NCBI GenBank assembly: GCA_030646295.1
Contig: JAUSND010000016.1
Location: 517,594 to 581,593, forward strand
From: Moraxellaceae bacterium
GTDB lineage: Bacteria; Pseudomonadota; Gammaproteobacteria; Pseudomonadales; Moraxellaceae
Length of the DNA: 64,000 bases
Direction: 5' to 3'
In this document: positions 32,363 to 41,069 of the stretch, in pieces
How positions within the stretch are numbered: position 1 is the first letter of the stretch
Layout of the letters: every line of letters starts with the position of its first letter
Translations under genes and position numbers: made by a program
Notes under the pieces: generated by a model
Told to the model about the DNA's origin: nothing
What the model saw: the letters and a program-made list of their open reading frames with translations, nothing else
Database searches by the model: none

Positions 32363-32496
32363 ACATTTTCCTCAACAAGGCCGACATCATCGCCCACACA
32401 TCTGACAACGCCAACCCTCTGACCAGTGACGACTGTGAATCGGCAAACAATAACGTCTAGAATGGACACCAATCACCTGCCGACTGCCCGCGAATC

Positions 32497-33531
32497 ATGC
32501 CTGTTGCCATCTCCCCCACTGTTTCGTCCGTCTACATCAATCATCTTGTTGATGTAGCCCGGCTGATGGGGGCCGACCTTCATGAAGCAGAGTCAGAGCT
32601 GGGTCTGGACAGTAACCTGTTGAACGACATCAACGCACGGGTTCCATTTGCCGTTGAGGATGCACTCTATGCAGCCATCCTCAAGCAGTTGCATGACCCG
32701 TGGTTTGGCCTGCACACCGGCGAGAATGTTCGCCCGAACTCAATCGGGGTTCTGGGCTATGCCACCATGAGCAGCCGCAATCTGGGCGAAGCCGTGGGCC
32801 TCATGCTGCGCCATGAGCACTTTCGCTCCGAGGTGGGCAATTGTGAAATGGTGGTTGATGACCAGACCTTCAGTATCAGCTGGCAAGCATTTGATGGCGC
32901 CACAGAACCCCACCGGCATCGTGTAGAGGCCGCCTTTTCAAGCTGGGTCAGCTATGGCCGCTGGATCACACGAAGCCAGCACAACCCGCTGAAGGTGCAG
33001 TTCAGGCACAGGGCGCCTTCTGACGACCTGCGCGAATATGAACGCATTTTCCAGTGCCCGGTTGAATTCGAGTCTGATGAAAACCGCATAACCCTGGAAG
33101 CCAGCCTGCTGGACACCCCTCTTGCCGATGCCGATGCCGATGTACACCGGCTTATGCGCGCCCGCGTAGAACAGGTGCTGGCCAACTATCAGGCCCGAGG
33201 CAACTTTCTCGCACAGGTAAGGCTGGCCATGACCGAGGCATTGCCACTGGGAGCACCCACACTGGAAACCATGGCGGACACACTGGGCCTCAAGCCGTGG
33301 ACATTGCGTCGTCGACTGAGCGCCGATGGCGCTGATTTTTCCTCACTGCTGGATCAGGTGCGCATTCATCTGGCACAACGCTATCTGGCTGATCCGACAC
33401 ACCCCATCAGCGACATCGCCAGCCTTCTCGGCTACTCCGAACAAAGCGCCTTCAACCGCGCCTTCAAACGCTGGTTCAAATGCACGCCGGCAGGTTACCG
33501 GCAGCAGATACAAAATAGTCAGCGCGTCTAG
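32497..33531 (+). CDS. AraC-family regulator (OruR/ArgR-like)
   Basis: A 344-residue protein with the same layout as the regulator at 13231: an Arabinose_bd-type domain in residues 20-220 and a C-terminal AraC domain with LETMADTLGLKPWTLRRRLSADG and ISDIASLLGYSEQSAFNRAFKRW. Its position divergent from the carboxylesterase suggests that gene as target. No strong ribosome site is visible before the ATG. It is convergent with the ComEA-like gene, with only 3 bp between the stops. Confidence 0.85.
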   Translation: MPVAISPTVSSVYINHLVDVARLMGADLHEAESELGLDSNLLNDINARVPFAVEDALYAAILKQLHDPWFGLHTGENVRPNSIGVLGYATMSSRNLGEAVGLMLRHEHFRSEVGNCEMVVDDQTFSISWQAFDGATEPHRHRVEAAFSSWVSYGRWITRSQHNPLKVQFRHRAPSDDLREYERIFQCPVEFESDENRITLEASLLDTPLADADADVHRLMRARVEQVLANYQARGNFLAQVRLAMTEALPLGAPTLETMADTLGLKPWTLRRRLSADGADFSSLLDQVRIHLAQRYLADPTHPISDIASLLGYSEQSAFNRAFKRWFKCTPAGYRQQIQNSQRV

Positions 33532-33534
33532 GCA

Positions 33535-33861
33535 TCAGGGCCGGGCATCAATATATATCAGGTGCCGGTTTTTCTTCACAATCGCCGGACCAATACCCTT
33601 GACCTGCTCCAGCTGAGCAAGCGAGCGAAAACCGCCGTTAGCATTTCGATAATCAACAATCGCCTGGGCTTTTTTCTCGCCAATCCCGTTCAGTCGCCGT
33701 GACAACTCACGAGCATCTGCCGTATTGATGTCAACCCTGCCCTCGCCAGGAGCCGGCAGTTGCATGACACGCAATACCGGCTTGTCCGGTGCAACAGTCT
33801 CGGCGCCGGCAACCAGCACAGGCATGGTCAAAAAAACGAGAAACAAAAGCTGACGACACAT
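33535..33861 (-). CDS. ComEA-like helix-hairpin-helix protein, secreted
   Basis: A 108-residue protein from the ATG at 33861, preceded by GGAGGAG; the longer in-frame start would hide the signal peptide. Residues 1-20 (MCRQLLFLVFLTMPVLVAGA) are a Sec signal. After a linker, DINTADARELSRRLNGIGEKKA and LEQVKGIGPAIVKK form the two HhH motifs of the ComEA C-terminal DNA-binding domain. It lacks the membrane anchor plus long linker of Gram-positive ComEA and matches the short periplasmic form that binds incoming DNA in Gram-negative transformation. Confidence 0.85.
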   Translation of the reverse strand: MCRQLLFLVFLTMPVLVAGAETVAPDKPVLRVMQLPAPGEGRVDINTADARELSRRLNGIGEKKAQAIVDYRNANGGFRSLAQLEQVKGIGPAIVKKNRHLIYIDARP

Positions 33862-33937
33862 GACAACTCCTCCATGAGTACTGATTGCGTCCATTGAAAG
33901 GCCGCCATCCTGGCGGCCAGTAAACCCTCAGCAGGTC

Positions 33938-35248
33938 TCAGACCTGCCGTGTAATCATTGCAAACGCCAGATCACCCGACGCATCCAGCCGGGGAACCCG
34001 CACGATATGACCATTACCCGGGGCAACATCAATTGCAGCACCCTGGGTATTCTCCAGTGCATCCAGCGTGAAATGCTGATTACCTGTCGGGGTCATCAAC
34101 ATCAGGTTATCGCCACGGGAAAACCTGTTTTTGACATCCACCGTCAGCCAGCGATCATTTGCATCAATCACCTCGCCAACCAGCTGCTCAGTCCCCAGCA
34201 GCGAGCTGCCCTGCTCATACTGCTGGTATTCTGCAGGCGGATGACGCCTGAAGAATCCTTCGGTATAGCCACGATTGGATAATGCCTCCAGCTCGTCCAT
34301 CAGCTGCATGTCAAAAGACTTGCCGGCGAGAGCATCATCAATCGCCCGACGATAGACCTGTGCGGTGCGTGCCACGTAATAAGGGCTCTTGGTCCGCCCC
34401 TCGATTTTCAGCGAATGCACACCAATACGCATCAGCTCACCAACATGCTGAACGGCACGAAGGTCTCGTGAGTTCATGATGTAGGTGCCATGCTCATCTT
34501 CATAGACCGGCACAAATTCATCCGGCTGTTTGGGATCACGCAGCAGGATTTCTTTTGGCTCTGCAGGATCATGCTGGCCAACGGCCAGATTCCTGACAGG
34601 AATCATGTCGCCCGTGCTGTCGGTTGCATGGGGCACCGTGTTGTATTCCCAACGACAGGCATTGGTACAGGCGCCCTGATTGGCATCACGGTGATTCATG
34701 TAGCCCGAAAGCAGGCAGCGTCCGGAATATGCCATGCACAACGCACCGTGCACGAACACCTCAAGCTCCATACCCGGGACCTTGTCATGAATATCGGCGA
34801 CTTCTTCCAGCGCAAGTTCGCGCGACAGGATCACGCGTGAAATACCCTGCCGCCTCCAGAACTCCACCGTTGCCCAGTTCACCGCATTGGCCTGCACGGA
34901 GAGATGTATTTCCTGATCAGGCCACTGTTCCTTTACCAGCATGATCAGTCCGGGATCAGACATGATCAGGGCATCAGGAGCCAGCTCGATGATCGGTGCC
35001 AGATCACGCAGGTAACTGCGCACCTTGTCGTTGTGTGCGGCAATATTCGAGGCCAGATAAAACTTTTTACCTTGCCGGTGCGCCTCATCAATACCTTCCT
35101 GCAGGGCAGCCACATCCTTGAAGCTGTTGTTACGCACACGCAGCGAATAACGGGGCTGCCCGGCATAAACCGCATCGGCCCCGTAAGCAAAGGCGTATTT
35201 CAGATGTGTCAGCGTACCCGCAGGCGACAACAGTTCAGGCTTGAGCAT
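33938..35248 (-). CDS. trhP: U32-family tRNA hydroxylation protein TrhP (YegQ)
   Basis: A 436-residue U32 protein starting MLKPELLSPAGTL at the ATG at 35248, after a GGAG site; an upstream in-frame start at 35269 is less family-like. ELLSPAGT, the signature FVHGALCMAYSGRC and the Cys cluster CLLSGY...GACTNACRWEY match E. coli YegQ/TrhP almost word for word; these cysteines hold an Fe-S cluster. TrhP makes 5-hydroxyuridine at position 34 of several tRNAs using prephenate. It is the last clearly core chromosomal gene before the integration site. Confidence 0.93.
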   Translation of the reverse strand: MLKPELLSPAGTLTHLKYAFAYGADAVYAGQPRYSLRVRNNSFKDVAALQEGIDEAHRQGKKFYLASNIAAHNDKVRSYLRDLAPIIELAPDALIMSDPGLIMLVKEQWPDQEIHLSVQANAVNWATVEFWRRQGISRVILSRELALEEVADIHDKVPGMELEVFVHGALCMAYSGRCLLSGYMNHRDANQGACTNACRWEYNTVPHATDSTGDMIPVRNLAVGQHDPAEPKEILLRDPKQPDEFVPVYEDEHGTYIMNSRDLRAVQHVGELMRIGVHSLKIEGRTKSPYYVARTAQVYRRAIDDALAGKSFDMQLMDELEALSNRGYTEGFFRRHPPAEYQQYEQGSSLLGTEQLVGEVIDANDRWLTVDVKNRFSRGDNLMLMTPTGNQHFTLDALENTQGAAIDVAPGNGHIVRVPRLDASGDLAFAMITRQV

Positions 35249-35300
35249 GGCACTCGCTCCGGTCAGCAATGAATGAAACGCAGCAATGTCTTCAAAAACA

Positions 35301-35334
35301 AAAAGGCCCGATCATTTCTGATCAGGCCTTTTCC
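35301..35334 (-). terminator. Terminator of the interrupted tRNA-Pro gene
   Basis: AAAAGGCC and GATCA pair with TGATC and GGCCTTTT around a short loop; on the minus strand a TTTTTGTTTTT tract follows. It sits 9 bp past the CCA end of the tRNA-Pro fragment and is the expected terminator of the original tRNA gene. Confidence 0.85.
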
Positions 35335-35342
35335 ATATTCTT

Positions 35343-35387
35343 TGGTCGGGACGGAAGGATTTGAACCTTCTACCCCTTGCACCCCAT
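35343..35387 (-). other. 3' fragment of tRNA-Pro(GGG): probable left attachment site
   Basis: Read on the minus strand, the 45 bases run from the anticodon loop (ATGGGGT, anticodon GGG) through the 3' anticodon strand GCAAG, variable loop, a complete T arm (GAAGG TTCAAAT CCTTC), the 3' acceptor strand CGTCCCG, A and CCA. Beyond the loop the expected partner CTTGC is absent (CCTTT instead), and no D arm or 5' acceptor strand follows. So this is not a working tRNA gene but the duplicated 3' end left when an integrase recombines into a tRNA gene. The intact gene should lie at the far right end of the element. Confidence 0.8.
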
Positions 35388-35514
35388 AAAGGTAAAAGGC
35401 CTTCCGAGGACGTCCGATGGCGCCCAAAGCAAATATCTAACTCATTGTTTTCATTGTATTTTACCGTTTGAGTCATCCGATGAGGTCCGCTACAATCATC
35501 TCCAAGCCAGTCGC

Positions 35515-35559
35515 AATTGGCAACCAATTGGCAACCAGAATCAGTTTCGTTGCCAATTA
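35515..35559. repeat. AATTGGCAACC direct and inverted repeats before the integrase
   Basis: AATTGGCAACC occurs twice in exact tandem (35515-35525 and 35526-35536) and AATTGGCAAC once inverted (35550-35559), ending about 18 bp before the integrase start. They may be arm-type integrase sites, excisionase sites or an operator over the integrase promoter. Confidence 0.6.
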
Positions 35560-35577
35560 GGGGACGGAGGGATGGGT

Positions 35578-36954
35578 ATGACGAATATCACGGACAAACA
35601 ACTGAATGCGCGTCCGACCGGCAAAGACAAATGGCTGTCGGAGGTCGCAATTTGGGGGCATGGTAGCTTGTCCGCTCGGATCACAGCAAGCGGCGAGAGG
35701 CTCTTCTACTTCCGTTACCAGAGCGCCCAGGGCGAACGTATCAGCCTGCCCATTGGCACTTATGGCCGGGACAGTGCAGGCGGTACCATGACACTGGCGG
35801 ATGCCCGTTTGCGCGCCCAGGAACTGGCCAGCCTCCACAAGTCGGGACACCGGGACATCAAAGAGTACCTGGAGACGGTAGAGGCCGACCGGAAGGCAGC
35901 CCTCGCAGCGGCTCGTGCTCGTGAGGAGCAAGCCCGTGTTGAGGCCGAAGTGGCCGCGGCTCGTCAGGCTGCCCGCCTGAATGTCCGCCAGTTGTTTGAC
36001 CGCTGGGCGATGGTTGACCTGATCAATCGCAAGGACGGGGGTAAAGAAGTCCGCCGAATGTTTGAAAAGGATGTCCTGCCCTACCTCGGGCCCTTGCCTA
36101 TAGAAGATGTACGCAAGCGGCATATCACCGAGGTGACGGATGCCCTTCTGGCACGCGGCGTGAATCGCATGGCCAAGCTGATCTTCTCACTCATGCGCCA
36201 AATGTTCCGGTTTGGGGTAGACCGTGACCTGCTGGAGTTTGACCCTACGGCCAATATCCGCAAGGTGAAGATCGGCGGCAAGGATGTGGAGCGAGACCGG
36301 GTTCTGAGCGAGGAGGAAATCCGGCAACTCGCCCGGCAACTGCCCGAGGCTGGCATGACCCTCATGGCTGAAGCTGCGATCTGGATTGCACTATCCACCT
36401 GCTGTCGCATTGGAGAACTCCTGGAGGCCCGTTGGGAGCATGTGGATCTGGATAATGGTAGGTGGCTAATCCCGGCACCCAAGAACAAACGTGCCCATAC
36501 GGTGTACCTGTCAGACTTCACCATTGCACAGTTCCGAAGAGTCTACGGCATGACGGGAAGCCTCCCGTGGGTGTATCCGAACTCGGCCAAGAATGGTCCT
36601 GTGTGCTCCAAGACGGTTACCAAACAGATCGGCGACCGACAACGAGATCCCGTGAAAGGCCCCATGAGCGGCCGCTCAAAATACTGCGAGGCCCTTCGCC
36701 TGCCAAGCGGCAAGTGGACGCCTCATGACCTGCGCCGTACAGGAGCCACCATGATGACCATCATGGGCGTACTGCCCGAAGTCGCCGAGCGCTGCCTGAA
36801 CCACACAGAGGAAAACAAGGTGAAGCGCATCTACCAGCGCTACAGCTATGAAAAGGAGATGAAGGATGCGTGGCATTTGCTGGGCGATAGACTTCAAGAA
36901 CTTATGACAAATGCCACAACCGACCGAGTAATAGCCAAACACGTCATCGGATAG
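35578..36954 (+). CDS. int: Tyrosine integrase of the element
   Basis: A 458-residue tyrosine recombinase of the large P4/phage-like group with an N-terminal DUF4102-like arm-binding domain (SARITASGERLFYFRYQ). The catalytic residues are visible: Arg in CCRIGELLEARW, HDLRR, His in CLNHTEENK and the nucleophile Tyr in IYQRYSYEKE. The ATG at 35578 has GGAGG 7 bases upstream; 35572 is too close to it. The gene lies 190 bp inside the tRNA-Pro fragment, pointing into the element, as expected for an attL-proximal integrase. Confidence 0.93.
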   Translation: MTNITDKQLNARPTGKDKWLSEVAIWGHGSLSARITASGERLFYFRYQSAQGERISLPIGTYGRDSAGGTMTLADARLRAQELASLHKSGHRDIKEYLETVEADRKAALAAARAREEQARVEAEVAAARQAARLNVRQLFDRWAMVDLINRKDGGKEVRRMFEKDVLPYLGPLPIEDVRKRHITEVTDALLARGVNRMAKLIFSLMRQMFRFGVDRDLLEFDPTANIRKVKIGGKDVERDRVLSEEEIRQLARQLPEAGMTLMAEAAIWIALSTCCRIGELLEARWEHVDLDNGRWLIPAPKNKRAHTVYLSDFTIAQFRRVYGMTGSLPWVYPNSAKNGPVCSKTVTKQIGDRQRDPVKGPMSGRSKYCEALRLPSGKWTPHDLRRTGATMMTIMGVLPEVAERCLNHTEENKVKRIYQRYSYEKEMKDAWHLLGDRLQELMTNATTDRVIAKHVIG

Positions 36955-37170
36955 CATTTGGATTGGACTCACCACATTTATCTATTGAAGTGTCGCCAAC
37001 CGTCCGACTCAGTAAGAAAGTGGATGACATAAAGGATTATCAGGAGTTTTACCCCCTTTTCGATGGCCCGATGTCTGACGCAGATCAGTGCACGCTCAAT
37101 ATCCCTGTCATTGACATGACATATAGAAGGCAAAGTGCTACGAGCAGACTAAAGTTGAACCCCATCACCA

Positions 37171-39147
37171 TCAGTCCAAGGCGCTTAATAAAACCGCCAC
37201 CATCGCCTGATGATGTCTTGTTGCCGCTGCAGTGTCCCATGGATCCGAATCCATCATTAGATGCTGTTTAATGCTGTCAATCTCACCCTTACGGTAATGC
37301 TCCTTCTTCGCCAGCGGCGAATAGTTGCTAAGTTGAGAATTTTTGCTGTGGCTGATCAGGCAGAGATTTCCGAAGCAGTTCAATACTTCTTCATCTATCC
37401 AAGGATCATCGAATTTTGGACTCTGCGGAAAATAATGCTCGACCGAGCTTCGAAAGGTAAATCGGAACCGGTCGACCCTAGAGTCCTTTGACCTGAGTTT
37501 TTTCCACAGCAAGTAATCCAGATAATTGAAAACCAGGTTGTTTTCAATAGCGCCGTAGGAAAGCCGCTCTTCCATGGTGTGACTAACAGAGTCCCGGGTT
37601 GCGCGGCAGCGACCACCGTTGACGTAAATGATCTCGAAGTAGTCCTTTCCCTCATCAGAAAGGTAACGGTCGAACACGAATGCTGCGGCCAGAGACTCCA
37701 GATATTTCAGGTAATCTGCGCCCGATATTCTCTGCCTTTCAAAGAGCCAGAAAACAACGGCATTTAGCCAGTGTTTATAGGCCAAAGTCGGCGTCGATAC
37801 ATGAAAAGCAGACAGCAGCAGCAGCAATTGACGGTTGATGTTCTTTTGGTCGCCTCTGTCATCGAATGAATTCACGTAGTAGCTTTTCCCCTCCTTGTCC
37901 TTGCGGTAGTTTTTTAGGCTCCAATTGTCTTCACCTGCAGCAAACTCTCGCTTAATCACATAACGATCAAGCAGGAACTTGCAACGCAGAAGAGTGAACA
38001 CGAACTGCTTGATACGCCCCAAAACTACCCGGGACGAACTAGCCTGTTTGCCTGAGGTATTCAGCAGGAATTCATCGAATGAATCTAGCAGACGCTTGTC
38101 ATCAAGCGGAACGTCCGCCTGCGTCATGACCCGCAGAACCTGCAAAAGGAAATTTGGAAAATTGATGACTGCATGGAAGCGCTCAGGCTCATCGACTCCC
38201 TGAAAATCGCTTCTCGATGGCCCAGTTGGCTGTCGCAATAGCATGGAAAGGGTTAGTTCCTCAACCGCCATGTCTCGTGGTCTTTCAAGCATCCTGGCAA
38301 GATGATCGAAGTTATCAACATGCCAGTCGGACCAGTTTTTTCCAAATAGTTCGTTGCGCTCTCGCGGTGTAAAGCCGCTCTGAACGTACTTTTCCATATT
38401 GGCACAGGCTTCCCATACCCGGTGCAAGGCATTCTCGCTTCGAGCACGCTCCGCTGCATTTTCGATTTGTTGAAGCTTATGTAGAAGAGTCGCCTTCAGC
38501 ACCTCATGCTTTTCCAACTGCTCTCCCCTGCTGTTCATGACCTCAAAATAATGATTCAGGTCCGTCTTCCGGGGTACTCCGACACGTAATATGTGCACAT
38601 TTTCTAGGAGAAAGGCCGCGAATTTTTCATCAGTCACGTTGTGCTCGCGCAACTTTTGGGAAAGCACTCTTTCGATGATCCGGTACCCAGCTGCGATGGC
38701 ATTGCCGGCGCCCTTATTTACAGCGGAGCTCCCGTCAGCCTCGCTCTGCTGCAAGACGCCATTGTCCTTGCAGCTAAATATAGCCAGCAATGCCTCTCGG
38801 GATGCAGGCCGACACTCGAAGTCAAGGCTGGCTTGGCGCACCGAACTGAGCAGAACATGCCCCGCCCCCAGACGCTTGCGCAAATATGCTACCAGCAGTG
38901 TGAGCGTGGTCAGCCGCTGCTGGCCGTCGATCACCTCAAATCGGTTGGCCTCCTTCCGGTCCACCACTAGTGTGCCAAGGTAATAGCCTTGCTCACCATC
39001 AAGGTAATCGAGCACATCCACTATAAGCTGGGTAATCTCTCCCTCTTCCCACGCATAGTTGCGTTGATACATGGGCACACGGTAAACGTCGCCCGCAACA
39101 AGCAACTCACGCACGGAAAGACTACGGATAGCGTCGTGCAGGCTCAT
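37171..39147 (-). CDS. DUF262 + HNH (DUF1524-like) protein, GmrSD-type
   Basis: A 658-residue protein. The N-terminal DUF262 domain has VPMYQRNYAWEEGEI and the signature DGQQRLT (residues 74-80), a ParB-like fold with NTPase/nickase roles in characterised members. The C-terminal region has EHYFPQS followed by GNLCLISHSKNSQLSN, matching the H...N...H nuclease of DUF1524. This is the domain order of GmrSD-type modification-dependent enzymes and BrxU. It is second in a two-gene unit: its start overlaps the stop of the upstream DUF262 gene (ATGA). Likely anti-phage or anti-plasmid; substrate unknown. Confidence 0.82.
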   Translation of the reverse strand: MSLHDAIRSLSVRELLVAGDVYRVPMYQRNYAWEEGEITQLIVDVLDYLDGEQGYYLGTLVVDRKEANRFEVIDGQQRLTTLTLLVAYLRKRLGAGHVLLSSVRQASLDFECRPASREALLAIFSCKDNGVLQQSEADGSSAVNKGAGNAIAAGYRIIERVLSQKLREHNVTDEKFAAFLLENVHILRVGVPRKTDLNHYFEVMNSRGEQLEKHEVLKATLLHKLQQIENAAERARSENALHRVWEACANMEKYVQSGFTPRERNELFGKNWSDWHVDNFDHLARMLERPRDMAVEELTLSMLLRQPTGPSRSDFQGVDEPERFHAVINFPNFLLQVLRVMTQADVPLDDKRLLDSFDEFLLNTSGKQASSSRVVLGRIKQFVFTLLRCKFLLDRYVIKREFAAGEDNWSLKNYRKDKEGKSYYVNSFDDRGDQKNINRQLLLLLSAFHVSTPTLAYKHWLNAVVFWLFERQRISGADYLKYLESLAAAFVFDRYLSDEGKDYFEIIYVNGGRCRATRDSVSHTMEERLSYGAIENNLVFNYLDYLLWKKLRSKDSRVDRFRFTFRSSVEHYFPQSPKFDDPWIDEEVLNCFGNLCLISHSKNSQLSNYSPLAKKEHYRKGEIDSIKQHLMMDSDPWDTAAATRHHQAMVAVLLSALD

Positions 39148-40520
39148 CCCGTCACTCCTTTTTCAGGGACAATGTAGCGCATCTCCCGGAAGAGTTGCGT
39201 CAGTTCAGTTGTCTGCGTTGAGTTTTCCTGTTCCACCATGGGCAGGGGGTGCTGCAGGAACTCCTGTGGATGAGTGGCCTCGCGCAGTACTCGGAACAGA
39301 TTGTTACTGAGCACATGGTTGTCCATGCCAGCAAGCTGAACCACCTGCATATTCAACCGCAGGCTATAGGCCCAAATGAAGATTTTCTCGATGGCCCGCG
39401 AGATACCCATACTCCCAAATCGGTCAAGGTAATAAAGCAGTAGACAGTCGAACATCACACGCACATAGACATCGCCGGTGCGCTTTCGCCCTTCATAGAG
39501 ACTCAATGTCTGAAGAATTCGGGGGGCAAATCCATCCAGCCGATCTAGCGGTAGCCAACCCTCCGCCCATGTGCGACTCCTGCGGGCAAGACCAGACTTC
39601 TGGTAATGGTGGATCATCTCGAAGAAGCGTCGGCCGTTGAGGATGGGCTGGTCTAGCTGGAAGGGAAACGCGAGCAGCCCGCCGGAATCAACCGCTTCGT
39701 GGGCCAGTTGCATGATCCGTAGGCCGGGATACAAGACTCCACCTGCCAGGTTCACGCCCTTAAACAACGCCACATCGCTCTTGGAGAAGAAACGAGCAGA
39801 GTCGCCCTTCACCCAGCGGCGAATTCGAAAGAGATACTGCCCGAACAGTATCTCGAGCTCATAGCTGTCGCTATTCTCCCAAGCACGCACTGTATCCTGT
39901 TTGACCGCCTCGTCTCCATCGAACTCGCGCAGGTGGTAGGCCTTGAGCAGGTCGTGAGGAGCAAGGTCGCGGCCACGTGCGTTTTGGGCATCGAAAAACT
40001 GGAAGGCTTCCGCAATATCGTGCAGCGTAACGCGGACCAGTTCGCAGCGGTGCAGCAGAAAATCGACTGCGGCTTCGTCGAAGTCCGGGCGCGCTACGCG
40101 GCGATGGACGATCTGGTAATTCTGGCGGAGGTTATGCTGGGAGATTGCATTTGAGAACCTAGGCTTGATCATCATTTGCTTGATGAGAAGCAACTTAGCC
40201 AGCATTTTCGACGAGAAATTCTTTTCGCTTCTGTCGATTACGTCCATCAGCGCATGCACGATCAACAACAAGGTCAGAGTACGCTGCTGTCCATCAACGA
40301 TGTCGTGCTTTTCTCGATCGGGGCTTCCATGCTGGTGCAACACCAACGTGCCCAACCGGTACGCCGGCTTGCCCCTATGACGGGCCATGTCATCAAACAA
40401 CTGCTCAATATGATGAGGCTGCCATTTGTAGGGTCTCTGGTAAATCGGAAGTGAAAGCGAGCTGTCTTGCAGAAGTTCAGCCACGGTGATGATGCCGGCC
40501 TGAAGAGCGCCATTGGTCAT
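39144..40520 (-). CDS. DUF262 protein without visible HNH domain
   Basis: A 458-residue protein. LPIYQRPYKWQPHHIEQ and DGQQRTLT (residues 76-83) define DUF262. The second half shows neither the EHI/YPQ nor the GNL-x-L/N pattern of an HNH nuclease, so it may supply sensing or NTP hydrolysis while the downstream partner cuts. A GGAGGAG site precedes the ATG at 40520. Coupled translation with the 37171 gene argues for a complex. It sits next to the integrase at the left of the element, a usual place for defence cargo. Confidence 0.8.
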   Translation of the reverse strand: MTNGALQAGIITVAELLQDSSLSLPIYQRPYKWQPHHIEQLFDDMARHRGKPAYRLGTLVLHQHGSPDREKHDIVDGQQRTLTLLLIVHALMDVIDRSEKNFSSKMLAKLLLIKQMMIKPRFSNAISQHNLRQNYQIVHRRVARPDFDEAAVDFLLHRCELVRVTLHDIAEAFQFFDAQNARGRDLAPHDLLKAYHLREFDGDEAVKQDTVRAWENSDSYELEILFGQYLFRIRRWVKGDSARFFSKSDVALFKGVNLAGGVLYPGLRIMQLAHEAVDSGGLLAFPFQLDQPILNGRRFFEMIHHYQKSGLARRSRTWAEGWLPLDRLDGFAPRILQTLSLYEGRKRTGDVYVRVMFDCLLLYYLDRFGSMGISRAIEKIFIWAYSLRLNMQVVQLAGMDNHVLSNNLFRVLREATHPQEFLQHPLPMVEQENSTQTTELTQLFREMRYIVPEKGVTG

Positions 40521-41069
40521 GCCGACTCCTCCAACGATAGATGGACTTTATCAGTAAGCAGCTTTTGCATCATACGCTCTTGATCTGGCAGGCTTTGATG
40601 GGGTTTCGTGCATGCACTTGAATTTCGATATCCATAAGAGCTCAATTTACTTGAAAGCCTTGAACGGCTGAGTTCCACAATAAGCATTTGCCGGCACAGC
40701 TTGAGACTATAAGAGCAGCATTGAAGTAGGACAAGCGCAAGGTCCGCATGCGGCAATCTGCAGTCTTAATGAAAGACCAGTTCATATTTTGAACAACCCC
40801 CAGACTTAGACACCTTTGCCAACCTTGACATAAGACCGCATAGGTTCCCTGCTCAAACGCCTCTTTTTCACTTTGATGACTCGCTACCCCGATATCCAAA
40901 CAGTCCACTGCGACAAAGTAGGTCGTAGTAGCATCCAATCTCATTCTAATTTTATTCAGATCCATAACACCTAGCTGAGCACATCGCTCTCTCGGCCCTT
41001 TGTCGTGTTTTTGGCCAGGCTACGCCGCCCTTCTGGGGCGGCTGCCATGCCCTGATCTGGAGAAATTCA
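40521..41069. other. 550-bp spacer between divergent cargo blocks
   Basis: This stretch separates the minus-strand DUF262 pair from the plus-strand block that starts at 41070 and must hold promoters for both. A GCCGCCC/GGGGCGGC hairpin lies at about 41025-41043. Apart from a doubtful 107-codon ORF (40642-40965) I see no convincing gene, tRNA or repeat. Confidence 0.5.
40642..40965 (-). CDS. Doubtful small ORF (107 aa)
   Basis: An open frame on the same strand as, and 121 bp before, the DUF262 pair. The first half (RLDATTTYFVAVDCLDIGV, then SEKEAFEQGTYA) has the alternating look of a HicB-like or other small alpha/beta domain, but the second half is Cys-rich and irregular, as if out of frame. 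The upstream AGGTG is only 4 bases from the ATG. It may be a decayed gene or chance. Confidence 0.2.
   Translation of the reverse strand: MDLNKIRMRLDATTTYFVAVDCLDIGVASHQSEKEAFEQGTYAVLCQGWQRCLSLGVVQNMNWSFIKTADCRMRTLRLSYFNAALIVSSCAGKCLLWNSAVQGFQVN

Noticed and set aside
35343..35420. A complete tRNA gene at the integration site
   Set aside because: Only the 3' half from the anticodon loop on can be folded; the 5' anticodon strand, D arm and 5' acceptor strand are absent, so it is a fragment.
35377..35577. A longer integrase starting at 35377
   Set aside because: The extra 67 residues would begin inside the tRNA fragment and cover the repeat region; the ATG at 35578 has the only good ribosome site and matches the family N-terminus.
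40517..40756. A 79-codon minus-strand frame just before the DUF262 pair
   Set aside because: It overlaps the start region of the DUF262 gene, lacks a ribosome site and its composition (many Ser, Arg, Leu) is not protein-like.
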